This document shows, one piece after another, positions 36,954 through 44,991 of a DNA stretch of 48,496 bases. The DNA comes from Chloroflexota bacterium (lineage in GTDB: Bacteria > Chloroflexota > Dehalococcoidia > GIF9 > UBA5629). Position 1 is the stretch's first letter. Every line of letters begins with the position of its first letter. Position numbers and translations under genes: made by a program. The DNA lies in contig VGNX01000008.1 of assembly GCA_016865855.1 (NCBI GenBank), forward strand, positions 1 to 48,496. Direction: 5' to 3'. The notes under the pieces are model-generated. The model searched no databases. It had not been told where the DNA came from and saw nothing but the letters and a program-made list of their open reading frames with translations.

Positions 36954-37587
36954 CTTTGCCTTCGACAGCCCATCGTTCTAATATACGCGTAATATATTTC
37001 CAGCTACGCTTATTTAAGGCGACAGCCTCCTTAAAAGCACTCTCAATCCACTCCACCGGGTAAAGTTTCTCCGCCTCCTGGAGTTCCTCGGCAATCATAG
37101 GCGTAAGCATGCCTATGTTTTGTTCATAAAGGCTGAAAATGTCCGACGGCGGCACAGGTTCCACTCCCTCACCTTTCCTGGGTGCCAAAACCAGCTGTGG
37201 AAACTCGCCTTGCTGAATTTTATTAATCGCCTCCTTCGCAGTTTCGCTGCTAATGAAATAAGCATCTTCAGGCTGCCCATCTCTGTCAAGCCTCAGGTGG
37301 AGCATAGTACCATGCTGCACAGCCTGTTCTAGCGCCAGACGAAGTACTTCGTCTTTGGGCTTGGCTCCTCCCCCTATGCCGCTCATAAGGATGGGGTCAG
37401 ACAAGAGCTCGTTATACGTTACAAACTGGGGATAACCACGACGACGGCTGAGCAGCCAGAAAACGTGCAATATAGTTTTGAGCTCGGCAACGCCATCGAT
37501 CTTCGGCATCACCGCGGTGAAGAATAAGTTAGGTATTGGAGTAACCTCAGCTCTTGCTGGAAATCCCGAGAATGGTTTCTTATTCAT
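36865..37587 (-). CDS. DnaD-like replication protein
   Basis: A 240-residue protein. The C-terminal DnaD/DnaB helical domain is clear, with DIFSLYEQNIGMLTPMIAEEL and a WKYITRILERW segment. It ends YTRQIYGHMVKR, a common ending in this family. The N-terminal half is a winged-helix-like region. In Gram-positive bacteria DnaD helps load the replicative helicase at origins and restart sites. It lies between dnaB (9 bp upstream) and the loader gene, with which it overlaps by 89 bp. Confidence 0.85.
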   Translation of the reverse strand: MNKKPFSGFPARAEVTPIPNLFFTAVMPKIDGVAELKTILHVFWLLSRRRGYPQFVTYNELLSDPILMSGIGGGAKPKDEVLRLALEQAVQHGTMLHLRLDRDGQPEDAYFISSETAKEAINKIQQGEFPQLVLAPRKGEGVEPVPPSDIFSLYEQNIGMLTPMIAEELQEAEKLYPVEWIESAFKEAVALNKRSWKYITRILERWAVEGKDDGKSGRDFKKADDRDKYTRQIYGHMVKR

Positions 37588-37596
37588 GTTTCCTCA

Positions 37597-38973
37597 TCAA
37601 GCTGCGCTCAACTCAGTCTCTAAATCCACGAATTTAGCTGTCCAAGGGACAAAACGTAACTTGACTTCACCTATGGGACCATTACGATGCTTGGCTATAA
37701 TGATATCGGCAATTCCCCTGGGGTACGGCTCAGTCTCAATATCATGAGCTTTCTTCCATTCATCTTCACTGATATATAATTCATCTCGATAAATAAAAAT
37801 AACTACATCAGCATCTTGTTCAATACTACCACTCTCTCTAAGGTCGGAGAGCTGAGGTCTATGAGATGATCGAAATTCTACAGCCCGGCTAAGTTGCGAA
37901 ATAGCCAGCACCGGTGCATTTATCTCACGAGCCAGCGCTTTCAGCGAGCGTGTTATTTCGCTAACCTCCTGCACTCGACTGTCGCTCCTAGACTCCCCCT
38001 GTATCAGCTGGAGATAATCAACGACAATCAGGTCAACGTTACGTTCGAAATAAAGCCGTCGTGCCTTGCTTCGCATCTCCACCACCCGCAATTGTGGTGA
38101 ATCATCAATATATACGAGCGCTTCTGAAAGGATGCCGCTGGCTTCCATAATTCTTCTCTCTTCTTTTTCCTTTTCCTTATAAGACCCCGAACGGACACTT
38201 CTAGAATCCACGTTGGCTTCATTAGCTAGAAGGCGTTGGACGACCGCTTGCCGGGACATCTCCAGGCTGAATAGAGCCACACAGGCTTTCTGGTTGACAG
38301 CCGTATTTCTGGCAATATTAAGAGCCAAACTGGTTTTGCCCGCACTTGGCCGGGCAGCCAGAACAATTAAATCGGAGCGTTGCAGCCCACCCAAGAAGTT
38401 ATCCAAAGCGGTGAAGTAGGTGAGAACGTGTGGAATCTCTTCTCCACTAGGTTGGGCTGGCCCTGCCTCTTCAAAATACTGACTGAGAACCTGACGAATA
38501 GGCACAAAATCCTGACGGCTCTGCCGCTGCCTTACCTTAAACAAAACGTCTTCTGCCCTACTAAGCGTAGCATCAACCTCGGTATCAGCTTCATAGCCAA
38601 GAGCAGTAATCTGGCTACCGGCGCTGATAAGTCGCCGCATTACAGCCGAACTCGACACAATCTTCGCAAAATGCTCAACATGTAGAGATGTAGGTACCAT
38701 AGACACCAGATGACTTAAATAAGCAGCCCCACCAGCCTCTTCCAGCCTGCCTTTCTGAGCTAATTCATGAGCTACAGTTATCTGATTTATGCCCTCATTA
38801 CGCTGGTAAAGGCTGAAACAGGCATCGTAAACCCACTGATTTTCCGGCGTAAAGAAGTCCTCCGGCCTAAGGAAAGTAGCAACCTTGAATATGCCCTCAC
38901 TATCAATAAGCAGAGAGCCAAGCACCGCTTTTTCAGCTTCCACATCATGTGGTGGCAAGTTTTCGCTAATCAT
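37597..38973 (-). CDS. dnaB: Replicative DNA helicase DnaB
   Basis: A 458-residue hexameric helicase. The N-terminal domain begins [18 protein letters not shown]. The RecA-like motor has Walker [14 protein letters not shown], Walker [12 protein letters not shown], and the conserved RDLREQGSIE-type segment, here [15 protein letters not shown]. No intein is present. I chose ATG 38973 because it has GGAAGAGA upstream; the track frame extends to a TTG at 38994. It overlaps the rplI stop by 8 bp. Confidence 0.96.
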   Translation of the reverse strand: MISENLPPHDVEAEKAVLGSLLIDSEGIFKVATFLRPEDFFTPENQWVYDACFSLYQRNEGINQITVAHELAQKGRLEEAGGAAYLSHLVSMVPTSLHVEHFAKIVSSSAVMRRLISAGSQITALGYEADTEVDATLSRAEDVLFKVRQRQSRQDFVPIRQVLSQYFEEAGPAQPSGEEIPHVLTYFTALDNFLGGLQRSDLIVLAARPSAGKTSLALNIARNTAVNQKACVALFSLEMSRQAVVQRLLANEANVDSRSVRSGSYKEKEKEERRIMEASGILSEALVYIDDSPQLRVVEMRSKARRLYFERNVDLIVVDYLQLIQGESRSDSRVQEVSEITRSLKALAREINAPVLAISQLSRAVEFRSSHRPQLSDLRESGSIEQDADVVIFIYRDELYISEDEWKKAHDIETEPYPRGIADIIIAKHRNGPIGEVKLRFVPWTAKFVDLETELSAA

Positions 38974-39424
38974 CTTGAGTCGTCTCTTCCTCAATGACTA
39001 CTTTGATTTTAGCCTCAGTACCTGTACCCAAGTTAATCATTACGTCATAGCTGCCGACATGATGCAAAGGCCCCTCTAGCTCGACTTTTTTCTTATCGAA
39101 CTCAAAGCCTGTGAGCCGAGAGAGTTCATCAGCTATACTAGCGGTGGTAATAGCACCATGAAGACGACCTTTGGCGCCTGCTTTAGCCTTGAAATGTAGC
39201 TCTTTCCCCTCCAGCTCCTGAGCTATCCTGCCTAGTTCCTCACGCTGGCGAGCCTGACTCTCTGCCTTCTCATCAGACAGGACTTTAGCTGCCTTTATTG
39301 CCGAAGGTGTTGCCGGCAAAGCCAGGCCTTTAGGTAAAAGGAAGTTCCTGGCATAGCCGTCAGCAACCTCTTTTATCTCCCCTCTCTTCCCCTTAGGTGC
39401 ATCCTTGAGAAAAATAACCTTCAT
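38966..39424 (-). CDS. rplI: 50S ribosomal protein L9
   Basis: A 152-residue L9. The N-terminal domain [17 protein letters not shown] and the signature [17 protein letters not shown] are followed by the long connecting helix and the C-terminal RNA-binding domain. It is the first gene of the rplI-dnaB-dnaD-like-loader unit. An inverted repeat lies 16 bp upstream of its ATG. Confidence 0.95.
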   Translation of the reverse strand: MKVIFLKDAPKGKRGEIKEVADGYARNFLLPKGLALPATPSAIKAAKVLSDEKAESQARQREELGRIAQELEGKELHFKAKAGAKGRLHGAITTASIADELSRLTGFEFDKKKVELEGPLHHVGSYDVMINLGTGTEAKIKVVIEEETTQDD

Positions 39425-39439
39425 TCTTAAACTCCCTTT

Positions 39440-39467
39440 GATACCAGTCAGCTTAACAACTGGTATC
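39440..39467. promoter_or_regulatory. Inverted repeat in the leader of rplI
   Basis: GATACCAGT (39440-39448) and its exact complement ACTGGTATC (39459-39467), separated by 10 nt. It lies 16-43 nt upstream of the L9 start on the minus strand. It could be an operator for a dimeric repressor or a leader RNA hairpin. No T-run follows in either direction, so it is not a terminator. Confidence 0.5.
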
Positions 39468-39631
39468 CAGCCAGAATTTTACTCCCAGGGGCGTTTCCGT
39501 GGCTCTATTTTATAATTTCTGGGCTTTGATTTCTATACCCGATAAAGCTGTTTGAGCACCCGACTCCAAAAAGATTTTGCCACAGGGCCAATTCTTACCG
39601 ACTGCAGAGCAAAACTCTGAAAATATTTGCT

Positions 39632-40822
39632 CTATGACGTCTGACCAGAGAACTCATCCTTAACCCTGGCTAGAGCTTGAGGTTCACTTAGAAGGTCAAC
39701 AACCGTCATAGCTAGAGCTTTAGCCGCATCTAACAGCCCCTTATGACCTGACTCAGAGGCGGCAGCTACGGCAAAATCTGCCGAATGCAGTAGCACGTCG
39801 GGGGAAACAATAGCAACCGAGGGATGAATGGCAGGTATAACCTGGCTAACATTACCCATGTCAGTGCTACCGAAATCGAAGTGAGGTTCAAAAGGTTCCA
39901 CCCTTCGGCCCAAAGATTCCAGGTTCTGGGCAAATAGCTGCGCCAAGACTAAGTTATTTTTCATTGGAGCATAGATTATCTCACTCCACCTATAGTCCAA
40001 TCTGGCACCTGTAGCTAGAGCCGCCCCTTCGAAGCAATTTAGAACCTTCTGCTTCAACTCATCAAGGTAAGCATTATCCGTAGCACGAACAAGGAATGTA
40101 GCTGCTGAATATGCTGGTACTACATTAGCCGCCTCACCACCATGGGTAATTATGCCATGAATCCTAGCCCTATCTTTGATATGCTGGCGCAGTGAATTGA
40201 CAGCATTAAACGCCAAAATCATGGCTTCGAGAGCATTTACCCCCTGCTCAGGATAGGCGGCAGCATGAACTGCTTTACCAAAGAATTCAATCTCCAGGCC
40301 AATACAGGCCAGCGCTTCAGTAGTCGCTGCATTACGCACCCCGGGGTGAATTATCATAGCTGTATCCACTCCATCAAAAACACCTTCTCTCAACATGAAC
40401 ACCTTGCCACCAAAAAGCTCCTCTGCAGGTGTACCGAAAACGACAACCGTCCCACCACAATTGTCAACAACACATTTACTGGCCACACCAGCTCCCACCG
40501 CCGAGGCAGCTATTATATTGTGTCCACAGGCATGTCCAATCTCAGGCAAGGCATCATATTCGCCAAGCAGAGCAATTACCGGTTTACTGATGCCATAAGC
40601 TGCCTTAAAAGCGGTAGTTAAACCCCCAATCCCGTTTTCTACCTGAAAGCCGTTTCTTGCCAGGTAACCAGTAAGCCAGTCTGATGCCTTCTCCTCTTTG
40701 AAACCCAGCTCAGGGTTGGCATGAATCTTGAGGCTTAATTCAATGAGTTCCTGGCACTGTTGCTCTACCTGCCTGCTTACCTCGGCCTTCAGTTCCGCCT
40801 TTGTCAAAGTCTTATTCGCCAC
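39632..40822 (-). CDS. M20-family metallo-amidohydrolase (peptidase M20D type)
   Basis: A 396-residue zinc or manganese-dependent amidohydrolase. The opening ELIELSLKIHANPELGFKE is typical of the M20D group (N-acyl amino acid or p-aminobenzoyl-glutamate hydrolases). Metal-binding residues are visible in IGHACGHNI, TPAEELFGGK and MIIHPG. The start codon is a GTG at 40822, with AGGA directly before it, so a later start is possible. It stands alone between rplI and the yceD promoter. The substrate is not clear. Confidence 0.87.
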   Translation of the reverse strand: MANKTLTKAELKAEVSRQVEQQCQELIELSLKIHANPELGFKEEKASDWLTGYLARNGFQVENGIGGLTTAFKAAYGISKPVIALLGEYDALPEIGHACGHNIIAASAVGAGVASKCVVDNCGGTVVVFGTPAEELFGGKVFMLREGVFDGVDTAMIIHPGVRNAATTEALACIGLEIEFFGKAVHAAAYPEQGVNALEAMILAFNAVNSLRQHIKDRARIHGIITHGGEAANVVPAYSAATFLVRATDNAYLDELKQKVLNCFEGAALATGARLDYRWSEIIYAPMKNNLVLAQLFAQNLESLGRRVEPFEPHFDFGSTDMGNVSQVIPAIHPSVAIVSPDVLLHSADFAVAAASESGHKGLLDAAKALAMTVVDLLSEPQALARVKDEFSGQTS

Positions 40823-40926
40823 TCCTGGACTTGCCCCCGCAAGTAGCCATTATACTCCAAGAGCCAGGCACATTCTACCTACGTTCAATCAGATACAAGT
40901 CATTCTCTGCCGATAATTACATTAGC

Positions 40927-40955
40927 TTGACTTTAAAAATATCGCAACTTATAAT
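40927..40955 (+). promoter_or_regulatory. Strong sigma-70 promoter of the yceD-rpmF-acp operon
   Basis: TTGACT (40927-40932), exactly 17 bp, and TATAAT (40950-40955). It is the best promoter in the window. It would place the transcription start near 40962, only about 9 nt before the first ATG of the operon. Confidence 0.75.
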
Positions 40956-40970
40956 GAGCCAAGTTCGTAA

Positions 40971-41495
40971 ATGTTAATAGACAAAATGTACATTAATGTT
41001 GCCCAGCTACTCAAAGAGCCAGTAGGCTCAAGCCGTAGATACCAAATAGACGAGAGCCTTGGTACGGACGACATAAATTCTGTTAAGGGTGAGGTAACCC
41101 TAATTCGCACCAATCGCGGCATTATGGTTAAAGGTGAAATGACAGCCGGCGTGACAGTAATTTGCAGTCGGTGTCTCAAACTGATTGATTATAAAGTGAA
41201 CTATGACTTTGAAGAGGAATGTCTTCCTAGCGTAAGCACATCCGAAGCTTTATCTTTACCTGACCAGACTGATAATATTACTATTGACGAGAGCCACATG
41301 CTGGACTTAAGCGAAACGATACGCCAATACACCTTATTAACCATACCTGCCAAGCCGCTTTGCCGTCCAGATTGTGCTGGAATCTGCCCATCTTGCGGGC
41401 ATGACCTTAATCAAGGTCCCTGCCAATGTCCGTCTCATACCTATGACCGACGCTGGTCAAAACTAGTCCGCTTGGGGAAGGAGAATAAAACCTAA
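40971..41495 (+). CDS. yceD: YceD/DUF177-family protein
   Basis: A 174-residue protein of the YceD (DUF177) family, linked to 23S rRNA processing and 50S assembly in other bacteria. The zinc-like motif CSRCLKLIDY and a C-terminal cluster CRPDCAGICPSCG with CQCPSH are visible. It abuts rpmF with no gap, as in most bacteria. ATG 40971 has no ribosome site; the ATG at 40986 is an alternative. Confidence 0.88.
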   Translation: MLIDKMYINVAQLLKEPVGSSRRYQIDESLGTDDINSVKGEVTLIRTNRGIMVKGEMTAGVTVICSRCLKLIDYKVNYDFEEECLPSVSTSEALSLPDQTDNITIDESHMLDLSETIRQYTLLTIPAKPLCRPDCAGICPSCGHDLNQGPCQCPSHTYDRRWSKLVRLGKENKT

Positions 41496-41696
41496 ATGGC
41501 GTTACCAAAGAGAAAATATGCCAAATCACGGCAAGGGAAAAGGCGCAGTCACCTAGCTCTGAGCATCCCTAAATTGATTGATTGCCCTCAATGCCATACT
41601 CCCAAATTACCTCATCATGTCTGTCCCACCTGTGGTACCTATGCAGGAAGGGAAGTGGTTGAGATTAAGACCCCGAAGAAAACACCCGGCAAGTGA
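41496..41696 (+). CDS. rpmF: 50S ribosomal protein L32
   Basis: A 66-residue L32: it opens ALPKRKYAKSRQGKRRSH and contains the zinc pairs CPQCHTPKLPHHVCPTCG (two CxxC). It directly follows yceD (start 1 bp after that stop). The usual partner plsX is missing; a fabD homologue follows 100 bp later. Confidence 0.96.
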   Translation: MALPKRKYAKSRQGKRRSHLALSIPKLIDCPQCHTPKLPHHVCPTCGTYAGREVVEIKTPKKTPGK

Positions 41697-41796
41697 TGAC
41701 TAGCCTTGGAGACATAATCATCGCGGAAAACCGTTGGACAAGTGAGACTAAGAAAATGATTGCCCCCTCAGTGAACTTGAATTACAAGGAGGAGAT

Positions 41797-42741
41797 ATGG
41801 TAGAAGCAATAAAAGTCGCTTATATTTTCCCCGGACAGGAATCTCATTCTGTAGGCATGGGATTAGACCTTTACGTCCACTACTCTTCAGCCCGGGAAGT
41901 TTTCGATGAAGTTGACAAAACCCTGGGTTTCTCTCTGTCGCGTTTATGCTTTGAAGGCCCTCAAGACGACCTCAAGCAGACCGTCAATGTCCAGCCAGCA
42001 GTATTGGCCACAAGCGTTGCCTGCCTGAGAGCAGCTCAGGAGGTTAGCAACAACGGCATACCAGAGCCCACCTTCGTCGCTGGACATGACGTGGGCACCT
42101 ACACAGCTCTGGTAGCTGCCGGCGCTCTCAGCTTGTCTGATGCCGTGCGTTTGATTCGTGAGAGAGGACGATTAATGAACGAAGCCGGGCAAAGAACAGC
42201 CGGCGGCATGGTATCTATGACCGGCCTGGACATAGAAGTCTTCAAGAACATCTGCTTCTCCACAGGTGTTGAGATTGCCTATATTGACGCTCCAGACCAG
42301 GTCGCCGTCAGCGGCAACCAGGAAAGCCTGACCAAAGCCAAGAGGCTAGCACAGATAAAGGGGGCTCGTCGCATTATCCCACTGAGGGTAAGTGGACCTT
42401 TCAATTCTATATTAATGGAGCCGGCCATAGAAAGACTAAGAAATACCATCTCGGAGTTTACCTTTAATAAACCATCAGTCTCAGTTGTAGCTAATGTTAC
42501 TGCCCAACCGCTTACCGACCTGGAAGCGATAAAGGAGGAGCTGGTTAGCCAGATTGTCCGCCCGGTTCAATGGCAGCAATCTGTTGAAACTATGATCGCC
42601 CGAGGAGTAACCACCTTCTTTGAGATGGGGCCTGGTGAGGCACTGACCAAGTTGATTAAGCGAATCAGCCCCGGAGCACAGACCTTTAACATCAGCAGCG
42701 CTCAAACCATCAGTGAAATAGCAAGATGGCGCAGAGGCTAA
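41797..42741 (+). CDS. FabD (malonyl-CoA:ACP transacylase) homologue lacking the catalytic Ser and His
   Basis: A 314-residue protein with the overall FabD fold: FPGQESHSVGMG at the N-terminus, VQPAVLATSVA, a GHxxGxY segment, RERGRLMNEA, VSGPFxSxLM and the late FEMGPGEAL. The nucleophile elbow, usually GHSLGEY, reads GHDVGTY (Asp98 for Ser). The catalytic His, usually PFHS, is Asn203 in PFNS. The Arg of the RGRLM stretch (Arg123), which binds malonate, is kept. It is therefore not expected to form the acyl-enzyme. The frame and codon use are normal and the ribosome site AAGGAGGAG is strong, so it is expressed. Neighbours are rpmF and a radical SAM gene; there is no fabH or fabG. Confidence 0.88.
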   Translation: MVEAIKVAYIFPGQESHSVGMGLDLYVHYSSAREVFDEVDKTLGFSLSRLCFEGPQDDLKQTVNVQPAVLATSVACLRAAQEVSNNGIPEPTFVAGHDVGTYTALVAAGALSLSDAVRLIRERGRLMNEAGQRTAGGMVSMTGLDIEVFKNICFSTGVEIAYIDAPDQVAVSGNQESLTKAKRLAQIKGARRIIPLRVSGPFNSILMEPAIERLRNTISEFTFNKPSVSVVANVTAQPLTDLEAIKEELVSQIVRPVQWQQSVETMIARGVTTFFEMGPGEALTKLIKRISPGAQTFNISSAQTISEIARWRRG

Positions 42742-42814
42742 TCACTCACACGCCAGACCATAGACGTAGCGGCTGCGCTTAATCAGACTGGTTAAATCTC
42801 GGGTTAGAGCCAAA

Positions 42815-43966
42815 ATGCTAAAGCGTAGCTTGCCCCCCAAAACTGCTGCCATCTGTAACCACTGCGGCAAGAAATCCACCCTCATCTCCAAGTCCCTCGG
42901 CCTATGTACTGATTGTATCCTCCATGACTTCCAAAAGGTCAAGCCCACAATCCAGGAAGCACATCAGAAATCAAGGCAGTCCTTCAACCTACCGCTGCAA
43001 CCGCCGAAGACAAATAATGGCGTTGCTTGCCATCTATGTCTTAATGAATGTCAACTTTCGGAAGGGCAAAGGAGCTACTGCGGCATGCGCCTAGCCACAG
43101 CAAGCAAGCTCACCGGTGCCACGGCAGAAAAAGGTAATTTAAGCTGGTACTACGACCCGCTACCTACAAACTGCGTTGCCGACTGGATTTGTGCCGGCGG
43201 TATAGGCTCAGGCTATCCTGATTTTACTTATTGCCCAGGGCCTGAGCGCGGTTATAAGAACCTCGCCGTTTTCTATCAAGCTTGCTCTTTCGATTGCCTC
43301 TTCTGCCAGAATTGGCACTACCGACTGGCAGCAACAAAGCAAAACTGGGTTAGCCCTATGGAACTAGTCGATGCTGTTGACGACCGCACCTCTTGCATCT
43401 GCTACTTCGGTGGCGACCCAACACCTCAATTACCCCACGCCTTGCGTGCCTCACGTCTCGCCTTAGATAAAAATAAAGGGCGTATCCTCCGCATTTGCTG
43501 GGAAACCAACGGCTCGATGCACCCAGCTTCACTCAAGCAAGCGGCTAAGCTGTCGCTTGACTCCGGCGGCTGCATCAAGTTTGACCTCAAAGCCTGGAAC
43601 GAGAAGCTGCATATCGCCCTCTGTGGCATTAGCAACAAAAGAACCCTGGAGAATTTCAGCCTTCTCGCCGACTATGCAAAGAGAAGACCTGTGCCACCTT
43701 TCCTTATAGCCAGCACCTTGCTCGTTCCCGGTTATATAGATGAGCAGGAAGTCTCCAACATCGCCAGATTTATCGCCTCTTTAGACCAGAATATACCTTA
43801 CGCACTTCTCGCCTTCCATCCTGATTTCCTGATGACAGACTTGCCAACTACATCGCTTCAACATGCTGAGCGGTGCTTAACAGCAGCTAAAGAGGCCGGC
43901 TTATGCCGGGTGCGGCTGGGAAACATTCATTTGTTGAGGAATGAATATCAGGATGACTGGATTTAG
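42815..43966 (+). CDS. Radical SAM protein, glycyl-radical-activase-like
   Basis: A 383-residue radical SAM enzyme. The cluster motif is CSFDCLFC (Cys157, Cys161, Cys164), the CX3CX2C type. Two N-terminal cysteine modules, CNHC with CTDC and CHLCLNEC with CG, probably bind zinc. An approach segment contains WYYDPLPTNCVADWICAGG. The fold resembles pyruvate-formate-lyase activases and the AmmeMemoRadiSam-type enzymes; the substrate is unknown. It lies between the FabD homologue and nusB, and its stop overlaps nusB. Confidence 0.85.
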   Translation: MLKRSLPPKTAAICNHCGKKSTLISKSLGLCTDCILHDFQKVKPTIQEAHQKSRQSFNLPLQPPKTNNGVACHLCLNECQLSEGQRSYCGMRLATASKLTGATAEKGNLSWYYDPLPTNCVADWICAGGIGSGYPDFTYCPGPERGYKNLAVFYQACSFDCLFCQNWHYRLAATKQNWVSPMELVDAVDDRTSCICYFGGDPTPQLPHALRASRLALDKNKGRILRICWETNGSMHPASLKQAAKLSLDSGGCIKFDLKAWNEKLHIALCGISNKRTLENFSLLADYAKRRPVPPFLIASTLLVPGYIDEQEVSNIARFIASLDQNIPYALLAFHPDFLMTDLPTTSLQHAERCLTAAKEAGLCRVRLGNIHLLRNEYQDDWI

Positions 43967-44405
43967 ACGGAAGGCCAGAACTATTGCTCTACAGACGCTT
44001 TACGAGCTTGACTGTTCCGCTCACAAGCCGAAGGAGATTCTGGCTCGCTTGCTGAAGGAGAGAGCCCTGCCTGATGAAGCAGCCGATTTTGCTCAGAGCT
44101 TAGTCAAAGGAGTTCTTCAGAATAAGAAGGACATCGATGATGTAATTCGAAGGTTCGCTCCCGCTTTCCCTGTCGAGCAAATAGCCACCATAGATAGAAA
44201 CATTCTTCGCCTTGCCATTTTTGAGGTTTTATTCGATAATAGAGTTCCAGTTAAAGCAGCTATTAATGAAGCTGTTGAGTTAGCTAAGAGCTTTGGTGGT
44301 GATACTTCCCAGAAATTTGTCAACGGGGTTTTGGGCTCTGTAGTCAATGCAGGTATGCAGCAAAAGAAACGACAGGAAGCGATTAAAGAAACTGAACAAA
44401 CCTGA
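43953..44405 (+). CDS. nusB: Transcription antitermination factor NusB
   Basis: A 150-residue NusB counted from ATG 43953. The family opening RRKARTIALQTLYELD fits this start; an ATG at 43941 is also in frame. The core ILRLAIFEVLFDNRVPVKAAINEAVELAKSFG is diagnostic. NusB helps RNA polymerase read through rRNA operons with NusE (S10). It overlaps the end of the radical SAM gene by about 14 bp and ends 14 bp before the ACP homologue. Confidence 0.93.
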   Translation: MTGFRRKARTIALQTLYELDCSAHKPKEILARLLKERALPDEAADFAQSLVKGVLQNKKDIDDVIRRFAPAFPVEQIATIDRNILRLAIFEVLFDNRVPVKAAINEAVELAKSFGGDTSQKFVNGVLGSVVNAGMQQKKRQEAIKETEQT

Positions 44406-44419
44406 ATGCCCAGAGGAAA

Positions 44420-44680
44420 ATGATGGCACTAATTTCGGAAAAGCTTAAGAAGGTGATTGCGGAGCAACTCGGTGTTGACGAAGAATCAATAGAGCCTTCG
44501 GCATCCTTTGTTGACGACCTCAATATTGCCCCCCCCGATTTGGCAGAGCTTATCACGGCAATAGAACAGGAATTCAGCACGCCAAGACGCAGGCTGGAAA
44601 TATCAGACGAAGATACCGATAAAATCGTTACCGTTCAGGACCTCATTGACTGCCTTCACGACTACGGCATAGAAGACTAA
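44420..44680 (+). CDS. Acyl carrier protein homologue lacking the phosphopantetheine serine
   Basis: An 86-residue protein that aligns without gaps to ACP around the modification site: SFVDDLNIAPPDLAELITAIEQEF against [23 protein letters not shown] (quoted in part). The DSL motif reads APP, so the serine that carries 4'-phosphopantetheine is a proline, and the flanking Asp and Leu are changed too. Helix 1, helix 3 (DEDTDKIVTVQDLIDCL) and the acidic surface are conserved. It cannot carry an acyl chain. The codon series is GCC CCC CCC GAT, eight Cs; the frame is preserved on both sides. A second ATG at 44423 is possible. Confidence 0.87.
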   Translation: MMALISEKLKKVIAEQLGVDEESIEPSASFVDDLNIAPPDLAELITAIEQEFSTPRRRLEISDEDTDKIVTVQDLIDCLHDYGIED

Positions 44681-44841
44681 GTCCACCAACACCCCCGCCT
44701 AGCGTTATAAGCAAAAATGGTTTTTGGCTTTCCCTGGAAATCCCCTCTTTCCGAACCTGTGTATCAGCACTTTCTGAACTTACCCACCAAGTTTAGATAC
44801 CTTACTACAGAAACGTCCAAGTCCAGCATGGTAGCGCACAT

Positions 44842-44881
44842 TGGAAGGATACCGGACTTTTGTTTGAGAAGAAGCACCTGA
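44842..44881. repeat. Direct repeat, left copy, flanking the accessory island
   Basis: An imperfect 40-bp repeat matching 48324-48363, with a perfect 21-bp core ACTTTTGTTTGAGAAGAAGC plus A (44856-44876). It lies between the ACP homologue and the toxin-antitoxin operon. Confidence 0.6.
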
Positions 44882-44937
44882 TTCCTGCTTACTGGAAATG
44901 GTATACCACTTGTATTTATCGTTTGGCGCTTTCGCCC

Positions 44938-44966
44938 TTGACAAGTGTATACAATATGTATACACT
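44938..44966 (+). promoter_or_regulatory. Promoter of the toxin-antitoxin operon
   Basis: TTGACA (44938-44943), exactly 17 bp, and TACACT (44961-44966). Transcription would start near 44973, some 20 nt before the TTG start of the toxin. Confidence 0.65.
44944..44966. promoter_or_regulatory. Perfect palindromic operator within the promoter
   Basis: AGTGTATAC, five bases, GTATACACT: a perfect 9-bp inverted repeat filling the spacer and -10 of the promoter. A ribbon-helix-helix antitoxin dimer binding here would block RNA polymerase, the usual autoregulation of such pairs. Confidence 0.7.
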
Positions 44967-44991
44967 ATAGGATAAGAAAAGGAGATAGCTG

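Larger units (their letters stand above)
44681..44991. other. Non-coding boundary between housekeeping operon and accessory island
   Basis: About 310 bp with no supported gene. It holds an AT-rich imperfect hairpin near 44708-44730 that could end the preceding operon (no clear T-run), the left direct repeat and the toxin-antitoxin promoter. Confidence 0.6.

Noticed and set aside
44530-44537. Sequencing error in the run of eight Cs as the cause of the missing serine in the ACP homologue
   Set aside because: A length error would shift the frame, but the ACP alignment continues in the same frame on both sides. Only a base substitution inside the run could hide a serine codon; this is left as a check rather than an explanation.
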